A stretch of 64,000 nucleotides of DNA from Allobosea sp. Tri-44 (GCF_004123845.1 NZ_NBDP01000003.1:62001-126000), one strand, 5' to 3'; shown: positions 46,374 to 57,248, numbered from the stretch's first letter. The notes: generated from the letters alone by a model not told the origin. A program made the numbers and translations.

Positions 46374-47405
46374 ATGATCCGCTCCATTCTCCTGATCGCG
46401 ACCATGACCGCGATTCCCGCCATGGCGCTGGCCGAAGCGGTGGCTCCGGCCGGCGAGCGTACGCCCGCGGCCGCGCCGGCGGCAGCCTCCAAGCTCAAGC
46501 TGAAGACCGACCTCACCCTCTCGCGCGACATTATCGGCTTCGGCGACCTGATCGCCGGTCTGTCGCCGCAGGATGCGGCGCTGCCCGCCTTCAGGGCGCC
46601 GGCGCTCGGCGAGACCGGCACGATCCAGGTCAGCCGCATCGTCGAGGCCGCGGTGAAGCACGGCCTCCTGCGCGATGCGCAGGAGCTCGATGGCCAGGGC
46701 GTCGCCCAGGTGGTGGTGACCCGGGCGTCGCGCCGGATCACCGGGCTCGATGTCGAGGCCGCCGTGAAGTCGGCATTGCTCGAACGCTTCGGCTTCGACG
46801 GGCGCGCCTTCGCGCTGCTGCTCGATGGCGGCGCACCCTCCGTCGTGGTCGAACCGGAATTGACCGGCGACCTCGCCGCGCTCGACCTGAATTACGACGC
46901 ACGTACCCGCCGTATCACCGGCCGCCTGACCATGCCTGGCAGCGCCGCGACCCGGCTGAAACCGGTGCGCGTCTCGGGCCAGCTGGTCGAGACGACGGAG
47001 GCCGTGGTGTCGCTGCGCACGATCGCCCGTGGCGAGACGCTCAAGGCATCCGACGTCACCATCGAGCGCCGGCCGCGCGATGCGCAGTTCAACGATGTGA
47101 TCGGCGAGGCGAAAGCGGCGGTCGGCAAGGTCGCCAAGCGAATGCTGGTGGCGGGCTCGGTGCTGCGCAGCGGCGATGTCCAGCGCGAGGAGATCGTCGG
47201 GCGCGGCGACATCGTCACGATCCTCTACGAGGCGCGCGGCGTCGCGATCAGCATGCGCGGCCGCGCCAACGAGGCCGGTGCGATCGGCGACGTCATCTCG
47301 ATCACCAATCCACAATCCAAGCGCGTGCTGCAGGGAACCGTCACCGGTCCCGGGCGCGTCAACGTCAGCCCGCAGGGCGGCGGCCAGATCGCCGCTGCCC
47401 GCTGA
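46374..47405 (+). CDS. flgA: Flagellar P-ring assembly chaperone FlgA
   Basis: 343 residues from ATG 46374, nine bases after AGAGGG; an in-frame ATG at 46365 directly abuts that site. Signal peptide (MIRSILLIATMTAIPAMALA), a region typical of longer alphaproteobacterial FlgA, then a SAF-like domain ('VVSLRTIARGETLKASDVTIERR') and the conserved 'RGVAISMRGRANEAGAIGDVISI' / 'TVTGPGRVNV' end. The P-ring gene flgI normally follows in many species but is absent here. Confidence 0.93.
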   Translation: MIRSILLIATMTAIPAMALAEAVAPAGERTPAAAPAAASKLKLKTDLTLSRDIIGFGDLIAGLSPQDAALPAFRAPALGETGTIQVSRIVEAAVKHGLLRDAQELDGQGVAQVVVTRASRRITGLDVEAAVKSALLERFGFDGRAFALLLDGGAPSVVVEPELTGDLAALDLNYDARTRRITGRLTMPGSAATRLKPVRVSGQLVETTEAVVSLRTIARGETLKASDVTIERRPRDAQFNDVIGEAKAAVGKVAKRMLVAGSVLRSGDVQREEIVGRGDIVTILYEARGVAISMRGRANEAGAIGDVISITNPQSKRVLQGTVTGPGRVNVSPQGGGQIAAAR

Positions 47406-47440
47406 AGGCGATCCCATTGCTCCAGTTGCGGACCATTCCC

Positions 47441-48181
47441 ATGACCCGGACCAACCCTCTTTCCATCCCCGCTGCCCTTGGCCTCAGCCTGATGCTGGGG
47501 GCTTGCGGTGCCGCCGACAGGCTCGCCAATGTCGGCCAGGCGCCGGCCCTGTCGCCGATCGAGGACCCGACCGCCGCCAAGGGCTACAAGCCGGTGCAGA
47601 TGCCGATGCCGCCGATCGAGCACGCCTCCTTCGCGCCGAACTCGCTCTGGCGCACCGGCTCGCGCGCCTTCTTCAAGGACCAGCGCGCCCGCCAGGTCGG
47701 CGATCTCGTCACGGTCAAGGTCAAGGTCACCGACCGGGCCCAGCTCGACAACACCACCAAGCGCAGCCGCAAGAACGGCGAAGACCTCGGTGCCGAGAAT
47801 TTCTTCGGCGCCGAGAGCAAATGGAGCAAGAAGGCCGATCCCAGCTCGCTGCTGAAGCTGGATTCGGATTCGTCGAGCGAGGGCACCGGCTCGGTGCGCC
47901 GGGCCGAGCAGCTCGCCACCAATGTCGCTGCCGCCGTCACCCAGACCCTGCCGAACGGCAATCTGGTGATCGAGGGCAAGCAGGAGATCCGGGTGAATTT
48001 CGAGGTGCGCGAGCTGATCGTCGCCGGCGTGATCCGGCCGGAGGACATCGAATCCGACAACACGATCGAGTCGGCCAAGATCGCCCAGGCCCGCATCGCC
48101 TATGGCGGCCGTGGCCAGATCACCGACGTGCAGCAGCCACGCTATGGCCAGCAGGTGATGGACATCCTGCTGCCGTTCTGA
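47441..48181 (+). CDS. flgH: Flagellar L-ring lipoprotein FlgH
   Basis: 246 residues from ATG 47441; a TTG at 47417 in frame is less likely. Lipoprotein signal with lipobox LGAC (cysteine about residue 23). 'DQRARQVGDLVTVKVKVTDRA', 'AVTQTLPNGNLVIEGKQEIRVN', 'RPEDIESDNTIESAKIAQARIAYGG' are family blocks. Outer-membrane L-ring of the basal body. Operon end: an 11-base-pair terminator follows at 48376. Confidence 0.97.
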   Translation: MTRTNPLSIPAALGLSLMLGACGAADRLANVGQAPALSPIEDPTAAKGYKPVQMPMPPIEHASFAPNSLWRTGSRAFFKDQRARQVGDLVTVKVKVTDRAQLDNTTKRSRKNGEDLGAENFFGAESKWSKKADPSSLLKLDSDSSSEGTGSVRRAEQLATNVAAAVTQTLPNGNLVIEGKQEIRVNFEVRELIVAGVIRPEDIESDNTIESAKIAQARIAYGGRGQITDVQQPRYGQQVMDILLPF

Positions 48182-48230
48182 GGCATGTCCCGGAAAAGTG
48201 GAAACCGGTTTTCCGAGACAGGACATGCCT
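48181..48230. repeat. Extragenic palindromic repeat after flgH
   Basis: 50 bases beginning at the last base of the flgH stop. Outer arms AGGCATGTCC / GGACATGCCT are perfect; inside lie CGGAAAA / TTTTCCG and AAACCGGTTT. Sequences with a very similar 'GGAAAA-GTGGAAACCGGTTTT-CC' core are, as I recall, dispersed in Hyphomicrobiales genomes as REP-like elements. Only one copy was noticed in this window. Confidence 0.7.
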
Positions 48231-48375
48231 GAAAGATAATACCCATCCCGAGTTTCCGGCGCGACGGCAACGCTCCCCACGTTCCATGCCTTCGCGCCGG
48301 GCGGCGGTCTCTCCCGAGCCGCCTTTCCTCCCGGCCGCCCGCCACGCTCCCCAGCTATCCACGGCTGGCGGCCAG

Positions 48376-48403
48376 AAGCCCCGCGCCCTCCCGCGCGGGG
48401 CTT
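48376..48403 (+). terminator. Intrinsic terminator between flgH and oxyR
   Basis: An 11-base perfect stem AAGCCCCGCGC / GCGCGGGGCTT with a six-base loop, followed on the plus strand by CCTCTTT. It closes the flgF-flgG-flgA-flgH operon and, lying 24 bases past the oxyR stop, may also serve oxyR from the other side. Confidence 0.8.
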
Positions 48404-48426
48404 TCCTCTTTAGGCGTGAACCGCCG

Positions 48427-49371
48427 TCAAGCCTCGAGGACAGAGCCGGAAGAGGAGGCGTCGTGGGCCTGCCGCAGCGCGCCGGCCGATCCGCGAACCA
48501 TGTCGGAGATCTCGAGCAATTGCCTCGCCAGCGGGCTGGTCTTGCGCCAGACCATGCCGATGGTCCGCGAAGGCTCGGGCTGTCCGAAGCGCACGACCGA
48601 GACCGATGCCGAGCGCGTCTCGACCGCCACCGCCATTTCCGGGATCAGGGTGACCCCGAGGCCCGCATCGACCATCTGGACCAGCGTCGACAGCGAGCTT
48701 GCATCGAGGAGGTCGCGCGGCTGCGCGGTGCGCGGCTTGGTGTTGCAAAAGGAGAGGGCCTGGTCGCGAAAGCAATGGCCCTCTTCCAGCAGCAGCAGCC
48801 GCATCTCGCGCAACGCTTCGCGATCGGGCACGGGCTTGCCCTCGTCCTGGCGCGGGCGGACGAGGACGAAGCTTTCGGTGAAGAGGGCGATCTCGGTCAG
48901 TGACGGTTCCGATACCGGCAGGGCGACGATCGCCATGTCGAGCCGGCCCTCGTTCAGCTCCTGGACCAGCCTCGGCGTCAGCGTCTCGCGCACGTGCAGG
49001 TCGAGGCCGCCATGCAGGCGAGTGAGATCGCCGATGAGGCTCGGCAGCAGATAGGGCGCGACCGTCGGGATCACGCCGATGCGCAGTTTCGCAACGAGCC
49101 CGTTCCGTGAGGCGCGCGCGTAGCCCTCCAGCTCGTCGAGGGCGCGCAGGATATCCTTGCCCCGCTGGGCGATCTCCTCGCCGAAGCTGGTCAGGCGCAC
49201 CTGGCGCCTGTCCCGCTCGAACAGCTCGGCGCCGAGCTCTTCCTCGAGCGTCTTGATCTGCATGGACAGCGCCGGCTGCGAGATGGCGCAGGATTCGGCG
49301 GCGCGTCCGAAATGGCCATGCCGTGCCAGCGCCTCCAGATAGCGAAGCTGCTTGAAGGTCAGGTTTGTCAT
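48427..49371 (-). CDS. oxyR: Hydrogen-peroxide sensor OxyR
   Basis: 314 residues. LysR-type HTH ('GHFGRAAESCAISQPALSMQI') and an effector domain with the two redox cysteines C200 and C209 in 'EEGHCFRDQALSFCN', numbering almost as in E. coli (C199, C208). Oxidised OxyR activates peroxide defence. Divergent from katG with a 97-base gap, so it almost certainly controls it. Confidence 0.96.
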   Translation of the reverse strand: MTNLTFKQLRYLEALARHGHFGRAAESCAISQPALSMQIKTLEEELGAELFERDRRQVRLTSFGEEIAQRGKDILRALDELEGYARASRNGLVAKLRIGVIPTVAPYLLPSLIGDLTRLHGGLDLHVRETLTPRLVQELNEGRLDMAIVALPVSEPSLTEIALFTESFVLVRPRQDEGKPVPDREALREMRLLLLEEGHCFRDQALSFCNTKPRTAQPRDLLDASSLSTLVQMVDAGLGVTLIPEMAVAVETRSASVSVVRFGQPEPSRTIGMVWRKTSPLARQLLEISDMVRGSAGALRQAHDASSSGSVLEA

Positions 49372-51733
<2,362 letters not shown>

Positions 51734-51745
51734 TCCGATGACTTG

Positions 51746-51776
51746 GCCCGGCCGCCACGCCTCGTGGTGGCCGGGC
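51746..51776 (+). other. GC-rich hairpin after the katG stop
   Basis: GCCCGGCCGCCAC and GTGGTGGCCGGGC can pair over 13 bases with one G-U wobble; no T-run follows. It may stabilise the katG mRNA 3' end; the real terminator is the next hairpin. Confidence 0.5.
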
Positions 51777-51796
51777 TGTAATCCTGGTCTTCGATG

Positions 51797-51832
51797 AAAA
51801 AAGGCCCCGCAGCGAAACTGCGGGGCCTTTTT
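51797..51832. terminator. Bidirectional terminator between katG and dksA
   Basis: AAAAAGGCCCCGCAG / CTGCGGGGCCTTTTT with a CGAAA loop: an A-run on one side and a T-run on the other, so it can end transcription from katG (plus) and dksA (minus). It lies 31 bases past the dksA stop. Confidence 0.9.
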
Positions 51833-51862
51833 CTTGGAAAGGACGATGTTGTCTACCGCGCC

Positions 51863-52285
51863 TCAATCGTCGCGGAAGACGCGCTCGTTGCGCTCGTGGC
51901 GCTCTTGGGCTTCGAGCGAGAGCGTCGCGATCGGGCGGGCTTCCAGGCGCTTCAGCGAGATCGGTTCGCCGGTCTCCTCGCAATAGCCGTAGGAGCCGTC
52001 CTCGATGCGGGCGAGCGCGCTGTCGATCTTGGAGATCAGCTTGCGCTGGCGGTCGCGGGCGCGCAGTTCGATGGCGCGGTCGGTTTCCGAGGAGGCGCGG
52101 TCGGCGATGTCCGGATGGTTCTCGCTCTCGCTCTGCAGGGTGACCAGGGTCTCCTTGGCCTCCTTGAGGATCTCCTCCTTCCAGGCGAGCAGCTTGCCGC
52201 GAAAGTACTCGCGCTGCCGCTCATTCATGAACGGCTCCTTGTCGGAGGGTTTGTAGTCAGGCTCGAGACTGATCTGCTTCGACAT
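51863..52285 (-). CDS. dksA: RNA polymerase-binding protein DksA
   Basis: 140 residues. Coiled coil (about 25-95) whose tip bears acidic residues ('DRASSETDRA', 62-71) and the end 'RIEDGSYGYCEETGEPISLKRLEARP'. It binds the RNA polymerase secondary channel and acts with ppGpp. The zinc-finger region keeps only one of the four usual cysteines (C102; the others read Thr105, Ser123 and Ala126), as in other alphaproteobacterial DksA I recall. The 147 bases upstream (52286-52432) must hold its promoter. Confidence 0.93.
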   Translation of the reverse strand: MSKQISLEPDYKPSDKEPFMNERQREYFRGKLLAWKEEILKEAKETLVTLQSESENHPDIADRASSETDRAIELRARDRQRKLISKIDSALARIEDGSYGYCEETGEPISLKRLEARPIATLSLEAQERHERNERVFRDD

Positions 52286-52432
52286 GAGAGGCCTTCTGCA
52301 TGAACGTCCGCTCGAGGGCCCCGCCGGCTTTGCCGTGTCGAGGCCGCCGATTTGGCGCCCTTATAGCGACTGGTCACATTAGGAACAATCGCTTTCGCGT
52401 CGCCATGAACAAGCTGGCAAAGTGCTGGAAAA

Positions 52433-52770
52433 TCAACGCAATCCGATGATCGCCTCGGCGATGTCCGCGGCGAGCGGCCAGGCGATCCTCTGCCGGTAGT
52501 GGGTATGGTCGAAATAGTTGTCCGGCCCGCGATTCTCCGGCCGGTCTACGCGCCAGCCAATGAGAGCAGTTTTCGGGCGGCTCTCGACTAGCCTGGCATA
52601 GGCATCGCGGCAGGCGGCATCGGCCTGGGCGCCGGCGCTGCCGGGCATGGGCAGGGCAGTGACGAATTGGACGGCCGCACCAATCTGACGGGCACGTCCG
52701 GAACCATCATGTAGAGCAACTCATGCAGCGCCGCCTCGACCGGGAAAGTGCGGCCGAAACCGCCCCAGCG
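52433..52770 (-). pseudogene. Remnant of an SGNH-hydrolase-like gene next to the MBOAT gene
   Basis: The last 71 codons (52433-52648) read 'DAACRDAYARLVESRPKTALI...WRVDRPENRGPDNYFDHTHYRQRIA', which looks like the end of the larger SGNH-type proteins (usually over 300 residues) that accompany MBOAT acyltransferases. Just after the MBOAT stop a different frame reads 'RRWGGFGRTFPVEAALHELL', also protein-like. The two frames do not connect and no start fits, so I infer internal deletion plus frameshift. Low-to-moderate certainty; a functional small protein from ATG 52648 cannot be excluded. Confidence 0.45.
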
Positions 52771-52774
52771 CCGG

Positions 52775-54148
52775 TCAGAACTGGAAGTAGATGAACTCGT
52801 AATTGGCGTCGTCGCCGATCTTGAACAGGACCAGCACGAAGAGGATGGCGGTGAGGACGGCGAGCCAGCGCGCCGGGGTCGCCTTGTGCACCGCCGCCCA
52901 GGCGGTCGGGCCGATCATCGCGACCGCGATCGCGGGCAGGAAGGCGCGCCATTTGAAGCCGGTGCCGACGGGGCCGAGGCCGAGCATGCCCTTGTAGATT
53001 GCGAGCGCCGCGTCGAAGGAGGTGGCGCGGAACAGCACCCAGCAGAAGGCGACAAAAAGGAAGGTCAGCGCCCAGCCGAGCAGCTTCGGCATCGGCAGCC
53101 CGGCGCGGCGCCAGAGCACGCCGATGGCGAGCACGACGCCATGCGCCACGCCCCAGGCGACGAAGTTGAGGCCGGCGCCGTGCCAGAGGCCGCCGAGCGC
53201 CATGGTGGCGAACAGCGCCCAGAGCTGCAGCGGCAGGCCATGCCGCGAGCCGCCGAGCGGAATGTAGAGATAGTCGCGCAGGAAGCGCGACAGGGTCATG
53301 TGCCAGCGCCGCCAGAAATCCTGCAGGCTGGTGGCACGATAGGGCGCGTCGAAATTCTGCGGCAGCACGATGCCGAAGAGCAGGGCCAGGCCCAGCGCCA
53401 TGTCGGTGTAGCCGGAGAAGTCGAAATAGATCTGGAAGGTGAAGGCGAGGGTGCCTTGCCACGCCTGCGCCATGCTCACCACCTCGCCGGCAGCGGCGGC
53501 GGCGAAGACAGGGTTGGCGTATTCGGAGAGCGGGTCGCCGATCAGCACCTTCTTCGCCAGGCCAATCGTCAGCAGCATGATGCCGCGGGCGATGCGCTCG
53601 GCGGCGTCGGGTCGGAGGTAAGGTCGCTCGTCGAACTGGTGCATGATCTCGCGCCAGCGCACCAGCGGCCCGGCCAGCACCTGTGGGAAGAAGGCGATGT
53701 AGAGCGCATAGCGGACGAGATCGTAGCGCGGCGCCTCGCCCCGGCGCAGATCGGTCAGGTACATCACATGGTGGAAGGTGAAGAAGGAGATGCCGAGCGG
53801 CAGCGCGAGATCGAGCTTCGTCGTCGGCAATCCCGGAATAATCGCAGCGAGATCGGCGAAGAAGTTGAAGTATTTGAACAGCGCCAGGATCGCGAGGTTG
53901 ATCGCGATGGCGAGCGTGATCAGCATCCCGCGCTTGGTCTTCAGGAAGGCTTCAGCGATCAGCCAGTTGAGCAGGATCGAGAAGGCGAGCAAGGGCACGA
54001 AGCGCCAGTCCCACCAGCCATAGAAGGCGAAGGAGAACAGGGCCAGCAGCGGCAGCCGCCAGGTCGGCGCGAAGCGCTCGACCAGCCAGTGCAGGGCGAG
54101 TGCCAGCGGCAGGAAGCCGAGCAGGAAGGCGAAGGAGTTGAACAGCAT
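52775..54148 (-). CDS. MBOAT-family O-acyltransferase (AlgI-like)
   Basis: 457 residues, about ten membrane helices, starting MLFNSFAFLLGFLPLAL as usual. 'HHVMYLTDLRRGEAPRYDLVRYALYIAFFPQVLAGPL', 'DMALGLALLFGIVLPQNFDAPY', 'SLQDFWRRWHMTLSRFLRDYLYIPLGGSR', and the catalytic-type His in 'ALGGLWHGAGLNFVAWG' are present. Members move acyl groups across the membrane to acetylate exopolysaccharides. Its usual secreted partner appears broken downstream. Confidence 0.93.
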   Translation of the reverse strand: MLFNSFAFLLGFLPLALALHWLVERFAPTWRLPLLALFSFAFYGWWDWRFVPLLAFSILLNWLIAEAFLKTKRGMLITLAIAINLAILALFKYFNFFADLAAIIPGLPTTKLDLALPLGISFFTFHHVMYLTDLRRGEAPRYDLVRYALYIAFFPQVLAGPLVRWREIMHQFDERPYLRPDAAERIARGIMLLTIGLAKKVLIGDPLSEYANPVFAAAAAGEVVSMAQAWQGTLAFTFQIYFDFSGYTDMALGLALLFGIVLPQNFDAPYRATSLQDFWRRWHMTLSRFLRDYLYIPLGGSRHGLPLQLWALFATMALGGLWHGAGLNFVAWGVAHGVVLAIGVLWRRAGLPMPKLLGWALTFLFVAFCWVLFRATSFDAALAIYKGMLGLGPVGTGFKWRAFLPAIAVAMIGPTAWAAVHKATPARWLAVLTAILFVLVLFKIGDDANYEFIYFQF

Positions 54149-54246
54149 CGGGCGGATGAGGGTGGCAGGAGAGGGCCGCCTTAGATGATTATCGTCGCCC
54201 TGTCATGGTCGGGACGTCGCACGCCGCCGTCGCCGCTGCCCGTCGC

Positions 54247-55323
54247 TCAGATGTTGTCGCCGCGTAGCGCCTCGCACACGGCTTCCGTCACCTCTTTCGT
54301 CGTCGCCTTGCCGCCGAGGTCTGGCGTGTGCAGGGCAGGGTCGGCGGTGATGCGCTCGACGGCACGCATCAGCCGGGCCGCCGCGGCCTTCTCGCCGAGA
54401 TGCTCGAGCATCATCGCTCCCGTCCAGAAGGTCGCGACGGGATTCGCGATGCCCTTTCCGGTGATGTCGAAGGCCGAGCCGTGGATCGGCTCGAACATGG
54501 ACGGGCTCTTGCGCTCGGGATTGAGATTCGCGGTCGGCGCGATGCCGAGCGAGCCGGCGAGCGCCGCGGCGAGGTCGGAGAGGATGTCGGCGTGGAGATT
54601 GGTCGCGACGATGGTGTCGAGCGTCTCGGGCTTCAGCGTCATGCGCATGGTCATCGCGTCGACCAGCATCTTGTCCCAGCTGACATCCGGGAAACCTGCC
54701 GCGACCTCGGCGGCGATCTCGTCCCACATCACCATGCCATGGCGCTGGGCGTTCGACTTGGTGACCACGGTCAGAAACTTGCGCGGCCGCGAGCGGGCGA
54801 TCTCGAAGGCGTAGCGGATGATCCGGGTCACGCCCGCGCGCGTGAACATGGCGACATCGGTCGCGACCTCCTCCGGCAGGCCCTTGTGCACGCGGCCACC
54901 GACGCCGGAATACTCGCCCTCCGAGTTCTCGCGCACGATCACCCAGTCGAGCTCGGGGCCGGAGACATGGCGCAGCGGGCTCACGATCCCCGGCAGGATG
55001 CGGGTCGGCCGGACATTGGCGTACTGGTCGAGCGGCTGGCAGATGGCGAGCCGGAGGCCCCAGAGCGTCAGGTGGTCGGGGATGTCGGGCGCGCCGACGG
55101 CGCCGAAATAGATCGCGTCGAAAGCCCGCAACTGGTCCGCCCCGTCGGCCGGCATCATCAGGCCGTGCTTGCGATAATAGTCGGAGCCCCAGTCGAAGGA
55201 TTCGACGTCGAGGCTAAAGCCGCCATCGCGTTCGGCGCAGACCTCCAGGGCCTGGAGCCCGGCGGCGATGACCTCGGGGCCGATACCGTCTCCGCCGATG
55301 GCGGCGATCCTGTGCGTGCGCAT
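54247..55323 (-). CDS. Tartrate/D-malate dehydrogenase-type enzyme
   Basis: 358 residues of the beta-decarboxylating dehydrogenase family. 'IAAIGGDGIGPEVIAAG', 'LDWVIVRENSEGEYSGVGGR', 'VTKSNAQRHG', 'DAMTMRMTLKPETLDTIVATNLHADILSDLAAALAGSLG' with metal-binding aspartates, 'FEPIHGSAFDITGKGIANP'. The tartrate dehydrogenase / DmlA branch is favoured over isopropylmalate dehydrogenase by 'FDWGSDYYRKHGLMMP' and by the neighbouring Bug protein and GntR gene. NAD- and Mn/K-dependent. Confidence 0.87.
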   Translation of the reverse strand: MRTHRIAAIGGDGIGPEVIAAGLQALEVCAERDGGFSLDVESFDWGSDYYRKHGLMMPADGADQLRAFDAIYFGAVGAPDIPDHLTLWGLRLAICQPLDQYANVRPTRILPGIVSPLRHVSGPELDWVIVRENSEGEYSGVGGRVHKGLPEEVATDVAMFTRAGVTRIIRYAFEIARSRPRKFLTVVTKSNAQRHGMVMWDEIAAEVAAGFPDVSWDKMLVDAMTMRMTLKPETLDTIVATNLHADILSDLAAALAGSLGIAPTANLNPERKSPSMFEPIHGSAFDITGKGIANPVATFWTGAMMLEHLGEKAAAARLMRAVERITADPALHTPDLGGKATTKEVTEAVCEALRGDNI

Positions 55324-55392
55324 ATTCTCGTCCGGTGCTTTTGAGCTGCTGTGAGATGCGGCGGCCGGCAGGGCCGAGCGCAGTCTTGGTGG

Positions 55393-56367
55393 CTACTGTG
55401 CCGTCACGCCGGCATTGCGGATGACCGGCACCCATTTGTCGATCTCGCTGCGGACGAGCTCGCCGAGCGCGGCCGGCGTCTGCCCGGCCTCATCGGGGAG
55501 TTCGGCGCCGAGATCGAGGAAGCGCTTGCGCGTCGTCTCGTCCTTGAGCGCGGCGCGGGCTGCGGCATTCAGCCGGTCGACGATCTCCTTGGGCGTGCCC
55601 CTCGGCGCGAACATCGCGTTCCAGCCGGTGGCCTGGAACTGCGGCAACCCCTGCTCGGCCGAGGTCGGGACATCGGGAATGACCGGGAGCCGGTCCTTGA
55701 CCGCGACGACGAGGCCCTTGCCTTCCTTGGCCTGCACGGTCGGGACGATGGCCACCGTCTGGTCGCAGACATAATCGACCTGGCCGCCGAGCAGCGCGTT
55801 CAGCGCCGGTCCCGAGCCGCGGAAGGGGACGTGCTGCGGCTTGGTGCCGAGCAGCGAGTCGAGGAAGAGGCAGGTCAGATGCGAGGTCGAGCCGACCCCG
55901 CCGGAGCCGTAGTTCAGCTTTTCGGCATTGGCCTTGAGATAGGCGACGAACTCGCGGAAATCCTTGACCGGGAGGTCCTTTTTCGCGACCACCAGCATCG
56001 GCGTCGAAGCCGAATTCATCACCGGCTCGAAATCGGTGCGCGGGTCGTAGGCGAGCTTGGGATAGAGTCCGACGCTCGCGGCCTGCGTGCCGAGGTTGCC
56101 CATCAGCAGCGTGTAGCCGTCGGGCGTCGCCTTGGCGACGCGGGTCGCCCCCGTGGTGCCGCCGGCGCCGGCGACGTTCTCGACCACGACCGACTGGCCG
56201 AGCGTGCGGCCCATATGGTCGGCCATCAGCCTGGCGACGATGTCGGTGGTGCCGCCGGCGGCGAAGGGCACGACCAGCGTGATCGGGCGGGTCGGGTACG
56301 GCGTCTGCGCTGCCACTGAAGATGTCGCCGCCAGCCCGAGCGCCAGCGCGAACAGGATTCGCTTCAT
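55393..56367 (-). CDS. Bug/TctC-family solute-binding protein
   Basis: 324 residues with a signal peptide (MKRILFALALGLAATSSVAAQ). Pattern 'ITLVVPFAAGGTTDIVARL', 'GQSVVVENVAGAGGTTGA', 'TPDGYTLLMGNLGT', 'YGSGGVGSTSHL', 'LLGGQVDYVCDQT', 'IPDVPTSAEQG'. Probably brings tartrate or a similar hydroxy-acid to the dehydrogenase downstream; no TctAB genes are near. Confidence 0.93.
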   Translation of the reverse strand: MKRILFALALGLAATSSVAAQTPYPTRPITLVVPFAAGGTTDIVARLMADHMGRTLGQSVVVENVAGAGGTTGATRVAKATPDGYTLLMGNLGTQAASVGLYPKLAYDPRTDFEPVMNSASTPMLVVAKKDLPVKDFREFVAYLKANAEKLNYGSGGVGSTSHLTCLFLDSLLGTKPQHVPFRGSGPALNALLGGQVDYVCDQTVAIVPTVQAKEGKGLVVAVKDRLPVIPDVPTSAEQGLPQFQATGWNAMFAPRGTPKEIVDRLNAAARAALKDETTRKRFLDLGAELPDEAGQTPAALGELVRSEIDKWVPVIRNAGVTAQ

Positions 56368-56426
56368 CGGTTCTCTCCCTTAAGTCGGCGCCCTGAGGCG
56401 GCGCGTCGATCTGCTCTTCCATTTAT

Positions 56427-56438
56427 CTTCCATGGAAG
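56427..56438. promoter_or_regulatory. Perfect palindrome in the Bug-gene/GntR gap
   Basis: CTTCCATGGAAG, a 12-base perfect palindrome. It is the core of a probable GntR operator controlling the Bug protein / dehydrogenase operon and the regulator itself. A further CTTCCAT half-site lies directly upstream (56415-56421). Confidence 0.6.
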
Positions 56439-56480
56439 TTTGCATGGTTGATCGTCATCGCGAGAAGCCGTGCTGTCAAG

Positions 56481-56503
56481 CTTCCATTCTTGCTTGCATG
56501 GAA
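56481..56503. promoter_or_regulatory. Second inverted TTCCAT/ATGGAA pair before the GntR gene
   Basis: CTTCCAT and ATGGAA separated by 10 bases, the same half-site as the perfect palindrome 43 bases upstream. Probably a second operator for the same regulator, 38 bases before its start codon. Confidence 0.5.
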
Positions 56504-56540
56504 ATAATCACATGTGCTCAATCGGCTGCTGGAGGGGCCT

Positions 56541-57248
56541 ATGGTCGAGCTTGCGCGTGCCGGGATTGTCGACGCTGGAGCCAAACGGGGCTCCTTGGTC
56601 GACGAGGCCTATGCCGCGCTGAAGCAGGCGATTCGCGACACTGATTTTCCACCCGGCTATCAGGGCTCCGAGCAGGAGATCGCGGTTCGGCTCGGCATGA
56701 GCCGCACGCCTGTGCACGAGGCGATCATCCGGCTGCAGGAGGACGGGCTGGTCCGCGTCCTGTCCAAGCGCGGCGTGCTGATCTGCCCGCTGGCGCCGCA
56801 GGACATCCGGGAGATCTACGAGGTCGTCATCGCGGTGGAATCGATGGCGGCGGAATTGCTGGCGGCCTTGCCGGATGCGGCGCGCGCGACCGTGGCCGAT
56901 GAGCTGGAAGCGGCGACCGCCGCGATGGATGAGGCACTGGCGCGCGACGACTTGCCTGGCTGGGCCGAGGCCGACGAACTCTTCCATCGCCTGCTGGCCG
57001 AGCGCTGCGGCAATGGGCGCTTGCGCCGCATTGCCCAGACGGTGACCGACCAGGCGCATCGGGCGCGCATGCTGACGCTGAAGCTGCGGGCGCGGCCAAT
57101 CGGTTCGGCGCAGGCGCATCGCCTGATCATCGCAGCCGTGCTGGTCGGCGACGCCGGTGAGGCCCATCGTTGCGCCCGGGCCCACCGCGTTGCCGCGCGC
57201 GACGAGATCGTTCCTTTGATCGAGCATATCGGCCTGCGGCAGCTCTGA
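56541..57248 (+). CDS. GntR-family transcriptional regulator (FadR/FCD-type)
   Basis: 235 residues from ATG 56541, six bases after GGAGGGG; an in-frame GTG at 56514 is an alternative. Winged HTH ('EQEIAVRLGMSRTPVHEAIIRLQEDGLVRVLSKRG') and an all-helical FCD effector domain ('AEADELFHRLLAERCGN', 'AHRLIIAAVLVGDAGEA' with metal-type His/Asp residues). Divergent from the Bug gene; palindromic half-sites lie between. Confidence 0.92.
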   Translation: MVELARAGIVDAGAKRGSLVDEAYAALKQAIRDTDFPPGYQGSEQEIAVRLGMSRTPVHEAIIRLQEDGLVRVLSKRGVLICPLAPQDIREIYEVVIAVESMAAELLAALPDAARATVADELEAATAAMDEALARDDLPGWAEADELFHRLLAERCGNGRLRRIAQTVTDQAHRARMLTLKLRARPIGSAQAHRLIIAAVLVGDAGEAHRCARAHRVAARDEIVPLIEHIGLRQL

